In this document: positions 56,493-64,000 of the stretch, in pieces
Layout: each line of letters begins with the position of its first letter
Position numbering within the stretch: the stretch's first letter is position 1
The notes under the pieces: model-generated
Told to the model about the DNA's origin: nothing
Database searches by the model: none
What the model saw: only the letters and a program-made list of their open reading frames with translations
DNA from: Francisella salimarina
GTDB lineage: Bacteria; Pseudomonadota; Gammaproteobacteria; Francisellales; Francisellaceae
Direction: 5' to 3'
Length of the DNA: 64,000 nucleotides
Assembly (NCBI RefSeq): GCF_007923265.1
Contig: NZ_VOJA01000001.1
Span: forward strand, 186,001-250,000
Program-made: the position numbers and the translations under genes

Positions 56493-57881
56493 ATGATAAA
56501 AAAAACAATTATAACAAGTATACTTATAGCATCATCAGCTATAGCTTTTGCTAATACTTCTACTCCAGCAACTGCTAGTTCTGCAAATTCTGATGATAGA
56601 GTAATGGCTGGGTATTTAGATATTACCGCCATGAGCTCTGCTGATAGTGTGGACTTATCTCAAGTTGCTAAAGATGGTTATAACGAGGCTGTTGTAGCAT
56701 TTGCCACAATAGATGCGAACAATAATATATCGTTTAAAAGTGACTATGAAGCTCTTGCAGCTAAAAAAATCCAAGAAGCAAAAGATGCCGGATTAAAAGT
56801 TGTAGTATCAGTTGGTGGACAAAGTAATGTTAATACTTATAACCCCAATGGTTCTGATGCTAAAGGACTTGCTCAAAATATAGTTAACTTCCTAAATAAA
56901 TATGGATTAGATGGTATCGATTTTGATATTGAAATACCAGAAACAGCAACAAACAATGGTACATACCTAAAAGATGTAATTACAAATATAAAAGATATCG
57001 ATAGTTCAAAGTTAGTAGTAATAGCTCCTCAGATTAATAATGATAAACTAGTCTCAACCGGTAATGATGAATTTTATGCTCCATTATTTAATGCCACCAA
57101 TAAAGTCTTAAACTTAGTTGATTATATATATGTACAGAACTACAACACTGCACCTGAGCAAAATCCTGATTTTATTCAAGATGCATACACACTTACTAAA
57201 GATTATATTGGAGCGAAAACAGCTAAAATAGTTATAGGCTATCCTACAGCTGCTCAGGGTGGCGGAGCCGCTACAGTATACTTCCCTCATTTTGATGGTG
57301 GTAAAACTCCTCCAGAGTCTTCGGCCTTACAAACTTATGATGCTATGAAGTCAGTATATGATAATCTAGGAAACATTCCTAAAGATACTAAATTCGCTGG
57401 TTTTATGGGTTGGTCTTTAAATGTTGATTATGACCCAGAAGCATACAACATAGGTTCGATCAAATATCCGGCTCACGGCATAGGAGACTTTGGTTACTAC
57501 ATGTCTCCTTGTGCTTTAGATAGTAACAAATGTGATAAGATTCCTAATGAAAGAGAACTTCCTAAAGAAGCAACTGTTTTAGTACATAATAACAGCCCAG
57601 CGACAGGTTTTGATGGCATAACTTTCTCAGGTCCTGAAGGTAGCGTATATACACAAGGCTATATAGCTCCAACTACTGATAAGAGACCGGGTACTACTTC
57701 TGCTAAAGCTCCTATTGGAACAAGTATAACTGTATCACCAAAAATAACATGGTATGAAGAATCAGGTAAAGCTCCTGTAACTTGTCCTACAAAAATGGAT
57801 ACTACTAAATATACTCGTGCTGAAATATATGTAGCTGAGCAAAATGGAACTTATATTGCTAACTGTGAGTATGGTAACTAA
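56493..57881 (+). CDS. secreted GH18 chitinase
   Basis: Exported protein of 462 residues with signal peptide ending AIAFA. The GH18 barrel has SxGG as VVVSVGGQ (about 104-110) and the catalytic motif DGIDFDIE at 140-147, with Glu147 as acid and Asp145 beside it. YIYVQNYNTAP is the usual substrate-binding strand 6 and FMGWSLNVDYD the final barrel Trp. The last 110 residues form a separate region that ends in a Cys-containing segment (VTCPTKMDTTKYTRA and IANCEYGN) and could be a binding module. AAGGGA precedes the ATG. Francisella is known to carry GH18 chitinases. ENGase-type activity is possible from sequence alone. Confidence 0.88.
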   Translation: MIKKTIITSILIASSAIAFANTSTPATASSANSDDRVMAGYLDITAMSSADSVDLSQVAKDGYNEAVVAFATIDANNNISFKSDYEALAAKKIQEAKDAGLKVVVSVGGQSNVNTYNPNGSDAKGLAQNIVNFLNKYGLDGIDFDIEIPETATNNGTYLKDVITNIKDIDSSKLVVIAPQINNDKLVSTGNDEFYAPLFNATNKVLNLVDYIYVQNYNTAPEQNPDFIQDAYTLTKDYIGAKTAKIVIGYPTAAQGGGAATVYFPHFDGGKTPPESSALQTYDAMKSVYDNLGNIPKDTKFAGFMGWSLNVDYDPEAYNIGSIKYPAHGIGDFGYYMSPCALDSNKCDKIPNERELPKEATVLVHNNSPATGFDGITFSGPEGSVYTQGYIAPTTDKRPGTTSAKAPIGTSITVSPKITWYEESGKAPVTCPTKMDTTKYTRAEIYVAEQNGTYIANCEYGN

Positions 57882-58028
57882 AAAGTTTATTCTTAAATCT
57901 GTTTCTATTATATTTCATCAGTTTTAATGCCTTTAGTTTAGTTAACTTTATTTTATAGCGATAGAGTAAATAAACTTCTTATATGATAAAATTAACAGAC
58001 TATTATACCAAGTAATTAAATATCTATA

Positions 58029-59033
58029 ATGTCTAAAAAAATAGTTCTTACAGGCATAACTCCTTCTGGCACACCACATCTAGGAAATTATATAGGCGCC
58101 ATTAAGCCTGCAATAGAAATGTCTCAAAGTGATGAATACAATTGTATGTATTTCATAGCTGATCAACACTCATTAATAAAGCTTTGGGATAAAAAACTAC
58201 GCCAACAATATATATATGAAATAGCTTCTTCATGGTTAGCTCTAGGACTTGATCCTACAAAAGCTTCTTTTTATCGTCAATCAGACATACCCGAAATAAT
58301 GGAGCTAACATGGATTATCAGTACAACTACTGCTAAAGGCTTATTGAATCGTGCTCATGCATACAAAGCATTAGTAGACCAAAATATTCAAGAAGAAAAT
58401 GCTGATCCTGATAAAGGCATAACTATGGGGCTGTTTAACTACCCTGTACTTATGGCTGCAGATATTATGATGTTTGATGCAGATTTAGTTCCAGTAGGAA
58501 AAGATCAAATCCAACATATAGAAATAGCCCGTGATATTGCAAATAGATTTAACCATATATACAAAAAACAAATATTAAAAGCACCTCAAGCTCTAACGAA
58601 TGAAGACAGTCAAACAATACTTGGTTTAGATGGTCGCAAAATGTCAAAGAGTTATGATAATACCATACCTATATTCTCCACAGAGAAAAAGCTTAGAAAA
58701 CAGGTTATGAAAATCATCACAAACTCCCAAACACCTGAAGAAAGAAAAGATCCAAAAAACTGTACTGTCTTTGCAATATATAAAAGTATCGCTAACACAG
58801 CTGAAGTCTCTTCTCTAGAAGAAAAATATTTAGCTGGTGGGTTAGGTTGGGGAGATGCCAAACAAATACTCTTTGAAAAAATAAATGAATATTTGACAGA
58901 CGCTAGAGAGAAATATGATTACTATATCAATAACTCGAAAGTTGTAGATGATATTCTCAATCGAGGCGCAGAGAAAATGCGTCCTTTAGCTATGAGTAAA
59001 CTTAGAGAAATTAAAGATTTAATAGGAATGTAA
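58029..59033 (+). CDS. trpS: tryptophanyl-tRNA synthetase
   Basis: TrpRS of 334 residues, class Ic. The HIGH-type motif is TGITPSGTPHLGNYIGAI and the KMSKS motif is DGRKMSKSYDNTIPIF. FIADQHSLIKL, LFNYPVLMAADIMMFDADLV and VGKDQIQHIEIARDIA complete the active site. The start has no strong ribosome binding site. The following gene begins 2 bases after its stop, so the two are co-transcribed. Confidence 0.96.
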   Translation: MSKKIVLTGITPSGTPHLGNYIGAIKPAIEMSQSDEYNCMYFIADQHSLIKLWDKKLRQQYIYEIASSWLALGLDPTKASFYRQSDIPEIMELTWIISTTTAKGLLNRAHAYKALVDQNIQEENADPDKGITMGLFNYPVLMAADIMMFDADLVPVGKDQIQHIEIARDIANRFNHIYKKQILKAPQALTNEDSQTILGLDGRKMSKSYDNTIPIFSTEKKLRKQVMKIITNSQTPEERKDPKNCTVFAIYKSIANTAEVSSLEEKYLAGGLGWGDAKQILFEKINEYLTDAREKYDYYINNSKVVDDILNRGAEKMRPLAMSKLREIKDLIGM

Positions 59034-59035
59034 AA

Positions 59036-59761
59036 ATGCAAAGGTTAGATAATGTAATTATAGCTAACTATAGCATCCATTCTTTGGCTCTTATATGTTG
59101 GGCAAAGAAAAATTTACACAATAACTTTTGTGTACTATCCGTAGATACTGGTTTTGCTGCTGATAATTGGGATAAATATTTAGAGAATGTATTCACATGG
59201 CTCAAAAATGAAGCTATAGAATTTTATCACCTAAAATCAGAAAATACTTTTCAAGAACTAGTCGAAGCACGTAAACAGTTTCCTTCACAACAGTTCAGTT
59301 GGTGTGCCGGCTTCCTAAAAGGTATCACATTGTTAAACAAAATTGATGAAATTGATCCTGATGCTGAAGCTACTATACTTCTGAGTCACCGAAAAGACTT
59401 ATCAAAGGTTTCACAGCTTTTGAGAAACCTAGAAGAAGAGGAAAAATATGACTATAGATCACTAGAATACCCTTTATTGGATCTAAATCATGATAATATT
59501 TTAGAATTAACTAAAAACCTGCCTTTTAAAACGTTTTATCATAGTCTTGAGTGCCAACCTTGTATACACTTAACACAGCAAGAGTTTGAAAAAATGACAA
59601 AAGCTGATGAAAAAAAAGTTTCAGCACTAGAAAATGAAACAAACAGCTTTATGTTTAATAATGTACCTTTCGACAAATTAGATCGCCATGCTTTTATTCA
59701 TGGCAATATTTTAGAAGAATTATCAAAGGCCTGTAGCTGGGAATATAGCTGTGGACTGTAG
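59036..59761 (+). CDS. PAPS-reductase-like protein with degenerate nucleotide site
   Basis: Protein of 241 residues that follows the adenine-nucleotide alpha-hydrolase/PAPS reductase pattern: a first strand and helix VIIANYSIHSLALICWAKKN where SGGKDS would be expected, then FCVLSVDTGFAADNWDKYLE (the DTG motif), and FSWCAGFLKGITLL corresponding to the C-x-G-LK segment. The P-loop-like SGGKDS is replaced by NYSIHS, so ATP-type chemistry is doubtful. A later CQPCIHL resembles the C-terminal cysteine region. Function is not known. It lies between trpS (2 bases) and the antiporter gene (9 bases). Confidence 0.55.
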   Translation: MQRLDNVIIANYSIHSLALICWAKKNLHNNFCVLSVDTGFAADNWDKYLENVFTWLKNEAIEFYHLKSENTFQELVEARKQFPSQQFSWCAGFLKGITLLNKIDEIDPDAEATILLSHRKDLSKVSQLLRNLEEEEKYDYRSLEYPLLDLNHDNILELTKNLPFKTFYHSLECQPCIHLTQQEFEKMTKADEKKVSALENETNSFMFNNVPFDKLDRHAFIHGNILEELSKACSWEYSCGL

Positions 59762-59770
59762 GGGAATAAT

Positions 59771-61078
59771 ATGAGTGAGTTTTTTTTATTTAGTTTGCTT
59801 ACTGTTGTAGCTGCATTGATGAGTTACATCAATACAAAATTTCTGAAACTACCAAAAGCAATAGGACTAACTATACTATCAATAACCTTTTCGGCACTAT
59901 GTGCATCTTTTCTTAGTCCATCGAACTTTTTAGTAGTTGCTCTATCTAGTTTTGACTTCAAAAAAACAGTCTTAGATGGAATGCTGTCTTTCCTGTTGTT
60001 CGCAAATGCTTTGCATTTCAATATGATTGATCTAAAAAAAGAGCTGAAAGCTATATTTGGACTTGCCAGTATTGGTTTAATTTTGTCTGCTCTAACAACA
60101 GCCATTCTAATCTATGGATTCTGCTTGTTAGTTGGATTTGATATAAGCTTTGGATACTGTTTGGTGTTTGGCGCACTTATTTCACCTACGGACCCAATAG
60201 CAGTCATTAGTACCCTTGCCGGCAATAAGTCAATTCCTAAACATCTCAAAACGCGTGTGGTAGGTGAATCATTATTTAATGATGCTACTGGTATTGTATT
60301 ATTTGTAATACTTTCAAACATTGTATTTTTTGGTAGTGGAGGAGACTTCGGTCAAGGAATAACTAGCCCTGGTGTTAACTATATTTGGGTTATTACCAAA
60401 CAGATTGGTATTGAAGCAGGTGGAGGAATACTACTTGGTTATATATTTGCAAAAGTAGCTTTAATCTTCCTAAAAACAAATGATGACTCAGAAACTTCCA
60501 TATTTGTAACACTAGCAATAGCTAGTATGGGCTATGTAATAGCTCATAGCCTGCATGTATCAGGACCAATTGCCATGGTTGTTGCTGGCCTAGTTATAGG
60601 TAACAGCCTTTCTGATCGCAAGAAAACTCACCCAAACCAGGTAGAAAAAATTGATAAGTTTTGGATGATTATTGACAATATGCTGAACTCATTTCTATTC
60701 ATACTGATAGGTCTTGAACTGACTAGTATACCTTTTGATCATGGTGCTTTCTGGGTGGGTGCTGCAGGTATATTTATAGTTACATTTGCTAGATTAATCA
60801 GCATTTCAATCCCTATAACCGTTATAGATAAAAAACTCTCCAGAGCATCTGCTAGGGATAATATACTTGTTGCATGGTCTGGAGTCCGGGGTGGAATATC
60901 CCTAGCTCTAGCATTATCACTACCTGATGAGGGTCATGTTATAGTCAGTATGACTTATACTGTCGTGATATTATCAATATTAGCTCAGGGCTCAACGTTG
61001 AAGATAGTTTTAAATATGATTTATCCTCACAATCCAACTAAGCAAGCAGCAAATACATCTCTGGAACAATTAAAATAA
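59771..61078 (+). CDS. CPA1 family Na+/H+ antiporter (NhaP-like)
   Basis: Membrane antiporter of 435 residues with about 12-13 helices. CPA1 motifs are ALISPTDPIAVISTLAGNKS, VVGESLFNDATGIVLFVILS (with the ND pair of the ion site) and VAWSGVRGGISLALALSLP. It exchanges cytoplasmic Na+ or K+ for H+. There is no long C-terminal cytoplasmic domain, so it is a minimal form. GGGGA precedes the ATG. It ends the trpS transcript and converges on the small secreted protein gene. Confidence 0.9.
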   Translation: MSEFFLFSLLTVVAALMSYINTKFLKLPKAIGLTILSITFSALCASFLSPSNFLVVALSSFDFKKTVLDGMLSFLLFANALHFNMIDLKKELKAIFGLASIGLILSALTTAILIYGFCLLVGFDISFGYCLVFGALISPTDPIAVISTLAGNKSIPKHLKTRVVGESLFNDATGIVLFVILSNIVFFGSGGDFGQGITSPGVNYIWVITKQIGIEAGGGILLGYIFAKVALIFLKTNDDSETSIFVTLAIASMGYVIAHSLHVSGPIAMVVAGLVIGNSLSDRKKTHPNQVEKIDKFWMIIDNMLNSFLFILIGLELTSIPFDHGAFWVGAAGIFIVTFARLISISIPITVIDKKLSRASARDNILVAWSGVRGGISLALALSLPDEGHVIVSMTYTVVILSILAQGSTLKIVLNMIYPHNPTKQAANTSLEQLK

Positions 61079-61113
61079 TTTTTTAATATCTAAACTTTAG
61101 AGTTTCATGGTAT

Positions 61114-61512
61114 TTAGTAGCTACTCCGCAAACGTCTATTATTAGCTCCATTTTCAGAATACATACTTTGGCCCATATTTGATGCCATTAGACTATGATA
61201 TTGATAATCTCTGCCGTAAAAATCAAAATAATTATCCGTAAATTCTTCAGGAAAAGCAGACTGCAGTGTATCTTGATAAGGTTGTGAATAGTTTGCATAA
61301 CCCTGCTGTTGCTGGCTATTACGCCACACAATTTGCTTTGGAATGTCGTCTGCATTTACCACAGTAACATTGTCATTAGCTAAGTCTAATTTAGTTGCTC
61401 CTTTTGATGGAGTATTGGTAAACTCAGGCACCCCATTTTTATGCAACTCATAAACAGCAGAGTATCCATCTAAACTTACTAATGCTAAAACAAATAATAT
61501 AAACAATCTCAT
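61114..61512 (-). CDS. small secreted protein, DUF4124-like
   Basis: Protein of 132 residues with a signal peptide (LFILFVLALVSLDGYSA). VYELHKNGVPEFTNTPSKGA resembles the DUF4124 start (YKW.DENG..HYSDTP). The remainder is rich in Tyr, Gln, Asn and Ser (QQQGYANYSQPYQDTLQSAF), low complexity and probably flexible. Function unknown. The ATG is one base after the murQ stop, so it is translationally coupled to murQ. Confidence 0.6.
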   Translation of the reverse strand: MRLFILFVLALVSLDGYSAVYELHKNGVPEFTNTPSKGATKLDLANDNVTVVNADDIPKQIVWRNSQQQQGYANYSQPYQDTLQSAFPEEFTDNYFDFYGRDYQYHSLMASNMGQSMYSENGANNRRLRSSY

Positions 61513-61513
61513 A

Positions 61514-62398
61514 TTAACTCTTTATAAAGTTATTATTCTTCTTTAATATTGCCAAAGCTTGTTCATAATCACAATCATTTAATATCATTGCAATCGCGAC
61601 TTTTACAGACTTATTAGCTTTCATATAAAAATCTTGGGCTGTCACATAATCAACTCCTGTTGCCTCACAAATAATATTCTTAGAGCGCTCAACTAACTTT
61701 TCGTTGGTTGGTTTAACATCAACCATCAAATTTTGATACACCTTGCCAACCGATACCATAGATAACGTTGATATTATGTTTAAAATAAGTTTTTGTGTTG
61801 TTCCCGCCTTAAGCCTAGTTGATCCAGTCAAAACTTCAGGACCAGGTACTGCCTCGACATTATAATCAGTATAACTAGATATCTTAGCTTGCTTAGTACA
61901 GCTAATCGCAATAGTAGTAGCATCGATAGAATTTGCGTATTCAAGAGCCCCTATAACATAAGGTGTTCTTCCACTAGCTGCGATACCTATTACAACATCT
62001 TTATCTGTCAAATCTATTTTTAGTAAATCTGCTTTACCAAAATCAGGATTATCCTCTGCACCCTCTTGAGCTTGAATAAAAGCTTTTTCGCCACCTGCGA
62101 TTAATCCAATAATAGTGTTATAATCAACACTAAATGTTGGTGGACACTCAACAGCGTCGAGTATTCCTAATCGACCACTTGTTCCGGCGCCTATATATAT
62201 TATCCTACCACCTTTTTTCAAAGCTTGTGATGTAACCTCGACTATCCTAGCAATGTTTAAACTTTGCTCTTTTAATGCTTCAATCACACCATACTCTTCA
62301 TCTATCATTAAATTCACAGATTCCTGGACTGACATCGAATCAAGATTAAAGCTCCTTGGATTCCTTTTTTCTGTATTTATATTTTCTAGCATGCTCAT
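61514..62398 (-). CDS. murQ: N-acetylmuramic acid 6-phosphate etherase
   Basis: MurQ of 294 residues. It cleaves the lactyl ether of MurNAc-6-phosphate to give GlcNAc-6-phosphate in peptidoglycan recycling. TEKRNPRSFNLDSMSVQESV is the family start. The SIS domain has GRIIYIGAGTSGRLGILDAV, ECPPTFSV and VVIGIAASGRTPYVIGALEY, and PGPEVLTGSTRLKAGTTQK is diagnostic. Its start overlaps the stop of the upstream large gene by 4 bases (ATGA). No PTS MurP or anhydro-sugar kinase gene is in view. Confidence 0.95.
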   Translation of the reverse strand: MSMLENINTEKRNPRSFNLDSMSVQESVNLMIDEEYGVIEALKEQSLNIARIVEVTSQALKKGGRIIYIGAGTSGRLGILDAVECPPTFSVDYNTIIGLIAGGEKAFIQAQEGAEDNPDFGKADLLKIDLTDKDVVIGIAASGRTPYVIGALEYANSIDATTIAISCTKQAKISSYTDYNVEAVPGPEVLTGSTRLKAGTTQKLILNIISTLSMVSVGKVYQNLMVDVKPTNEKLVERSKNIICEATGVDYVTAQDFYMKANKSVKVAIAMILNDCDYEQALAILKKNNNFIKS

Positions 62399-64000
62399 AT
62401 TTTAACTTCCTTAACAATTCCTAACGGATAAAGATATTTACTCTCCAAATAAACTGGAGCGGCAGGTTCTACCTCATCTTCAGCTTTCTTACCTCTGTTT
62501 GCTTGCTCTTTTTTTCTTTCAGAAATAGATTTTGACCTACTCCTAGATTTATTTGACTTATCATTAACTTCTGACTTATCTTCAGGTTGTGCTTCATCAC
62601 CTATTTCATCTTTCATTTCTTGTGCTTTAAAGTCCAAAGCTTCTGATTGAATATATATTTTGTTAACAGTATTTTTGACAGCATCAAAATCAGCAAGAAT
62701 CTGAGGAGATTGAGGTCCTAAATCAACCTCTTGAAGTACATCAAAATCATAATTAAGTTGCATAACTTTATCTGGTGTAAATACAAACAGATAACCAAAC
62801 TTAGGTATAACTAGCTGGATACCATTATCATCCTGATCTTCCGTATTCTTACTTTTGTCTCCACCAAGCCTTTTAGGCTTATTCTTTTTTTTCTTAGGAA
62901 GCCCTACTACAACATTTAGATTATCATTATCTTCAAAATTAAACTCTTTTTCCAAACCATTAGAACCAAAATCTAAACTAACAAAACTACCAAAACCTTT
63001 TTGATATTCATATCTATGAAGTTTATTTGGTTCATACGTTATGATATACATCGACTCATCAGATTTAGAAACTATAACAGGTTTGCCAAAGCTTTCACCA
63101 TCTATATATGTATCTAGACTTTTACCGACCCTATGATCTCCATTAAAATTAAAATCACTTATTCCCATAAGAGTTTTACTTTGGTTATTAGGATGAAATA
63201 TTAAAACCATATTAGCTTCTAAATTATTTGACATATCAGGTACTAGAAGCTTTATATTATCCTCATCCAAATCGCCTTTAAAGTTAATTTTCTCTGCTAA
63301 CTTAAGTATATAACTCTTATTTGTTGTAGAATATTCTGAATAATAAACCTCTAAGACCTGTCTATTACCTTTTTTCTGACTATCTTTTCTTACCAACATT
63401 ATTTCTGGAGCACCATCATTATTGTCAAAATACCAAACTACCCCAAGTATATTATCTTTTACAAATTGTGCTCCTGATGAGGATCGACCCTTTCCATTAC
63501 CAACCAAAACTGCTTGCCAATTTCCAATTTCTTCACCTATTGCTTTATTGTCTTTCTCAAGCCCTTTCACATCGTCACTAAGCAATTTTTCTAATTCTAT
63601 ATTTGATGTAAACAATTTATCAGTATCATATAACAACAAATATAAAGTCCATTTCCCTTTTTCAAGGTTCCAACCTATCCTAACTTTATAGTCAGTCCCC
63701 ATACTATCTGGAATTGGCACTCCTATTTTTGCCTTATCTGTAAAGATATTCAATTGCTTATTTTGCTTTTCTACAAACCCAATAAACCCTTTTGGTGAAT
63801 CTTCAATACTACCATCACTCTTTAGACGATAACTTCTAGCTTGATAATTAGTCACTGAGTCTGGATTTATCATTGGAACATTTATTGGGGTATAATCACC
63901 ATCAAAGTTTTGATACGTATTAGCTGCAAGCGCGTTATAAATAATTCTCTCTGTTAAATCTACTTTCGTTCCTTGATTAAAAGCTTTATATATAACATCA
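62395..64000 (-). CDS. unrecognised protein, C-terminal part (5' end outside window)
   Basis: The reading frame is open from the stop at 62395 to the edge of the window, beyond the ATG at 63873, so the gene is truncated at its 5' end. The visible 535 residues look beta-rich, with repeated units such as NILGVVWYFDNNDGAPEIML, LLVPDMSNNLEANMVLIFHP and ISDFNFNGDHRVGKSLDTYI that recall FG-GAP/VCBS-type repeats. Two strongly basic, low-complexity patches follow (LPKKKKNKPKRLGGDKSKN and SNKSRSRSKSISERKKEQAN). I cannot name a family. Its stop overlaps the murQ start, placing it in the murQ operon. Confidence 0.55.
   Translation of the reverse strand, partial: DVIYKAFNQGTKVDLTERIIYNALAANTYQNFDGDYTPINVPMINPDSVTNYQARSYRLKSDGSIEDSPKGFIGFVEKQNKQLNIFTDKAKIGVPIPDSMGTDYKVRIGWNLEKGKWTLYLLLYDTDKLFTSNIELEKLLSDDVKGLEKDNKAIGEEIGNWQAVLVGNGKGRSSSGAQFVKDNILGVVWYFDNNDGAPEIMLVRKDSQKKGNRQVLEVYYSEYSTTNKSYILKLAEKINFKGDLDEDNIKLLVPDMSNNLEANMVLIFHPNNQSKTLMGISDFNFNGDHRVGKSLDTYIDGESFGKPVIVSKSDESMYIITYEPNKLHRYEYQKGFGSFVSLDFGSNGLEKEFNFEDNDNLNVVVGLPKKKKNKPKRLGGDKSKNTEDQDDNGIQLVIPKFGYLFVFTPDKVMQLNYDFDVLQEVDLGPQSPQILADFDAVKNTVNKIYIQSEALDFKAQEMKDEIGDEAQPEDKSEVNDKSNKSRSRSKSISERKKEQANRGKKAEDEVEPAAPVYLESKYLYPLGIVKEVKI

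Noticed and set aside
1-64000. CRISPR arrays, insertion sequences, prophage or integron genes
   Set aside because: No spaced direct repeats, transposase, integrase or phage genes were seen on either strand.

Overview
The window is AT-rich chromosomal DNA from a gammaproteobacterium that I read as Francisella (F. tularensis/novicida group). The evidence is the codon and base bias and a set of neighbours that match Francisella as I remember it: an orphan PmrA-type response regulator, class I PPK2 beside a CAT-anticodon tRNA, a NadV-type nicotinamide phosphoribosyltransferase, a gyrA-dxr-bamA-skp-lpxD-fabZ-lpxA-lpxB block, and secreted chitin-active proteins. I see no insertion sequence, prophage, CRISPR array or clearly broken gene in 64 kb. 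That fits an IS-poor lineage such as F. novicida better than IS-rich F. tularensis subspecies, but it is weak evidence.

Layout. 1-4.3 kb: the 3' part of a fused beta-oxidation enzyme, a thiolase, a hotdog thioesterase and a sugar-porter MFS transporter. 4.4-8.1 kb: a small YdcH-like protein, NadV, arginase and ornithine cyclodeaminase (arginine to ornithine to proline). 8.3-12.8 kb: a four-gene envelope operon encoding an LpoB-like lipoprotein, an uncharacterised secreted protein, a CsgG-like secreted protein and a COG3014-like lipoprotein. 12.8-14.6 kb: a methyltransferase, a small membrane protein and a periplasmic SH3-like protein. 14.7-16.4 kb: an OmpR-type two-component pair (BfpR/BfpK-like). 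16.5-22.5 kb: a seven-gene lipid-modification cluster with a FAD oxidoreductase, DUF1365, a CFA-synthase family methyltransferase, a chalcone-isomerase-like secreted protein, a DUF3833 lipoprotein, an SDR and a fatty acid desaturase.

22.5-27.9 kb is a tightly packed minus-strand operon, pmrA-lepB-rnc-truB-rnr. 28-33.5 kb holds proC, rdgB, waaA, ispA, a phosphatidylcholine synthase and ppk2, followed by a tRNA. 33.9-44.7 kb is a minus-strand envelope block: gyrA, dxr, bamA, skp, lpxD, fabZ, lpxA, lpxB and a divergent ZipA-like gene. 45-47.2 kb: a secreted chitin-binding protein with a lysozyme-like N-terminal region, and a PCu(A)C copper chaperone. 47.2-54 kb: ung and the pyruvate dehydrogenase operon aceE-aceF-lpdA. 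54-56.3 kb: a MidA-like methyltransferase, coaE, tRNA-Arg and tRNA-Gly. 56.5-61.1 kb: a GH18 chitinase, trpS, a degenerate PAPS-reductase-like protein and a CPA1 Na+/H+ antiporter. 61.1-64 kb: a small secreted protein, murQ and the 3' part of a larger unrecognised gene that runs off the window.

The strongest candidates for under-described biology are the LpoB/CsgG/COG3014 envelope operon (8.3-12.8 kb) and the lipid-modification cluster directly downstream of the two-component system (14.7-22.5 kb). No gene-free stretch exceeds 300 bases; the longest gaps (44721-44977, 56251-56492) carry promoter-like sequences and inverted repeats, listed below.
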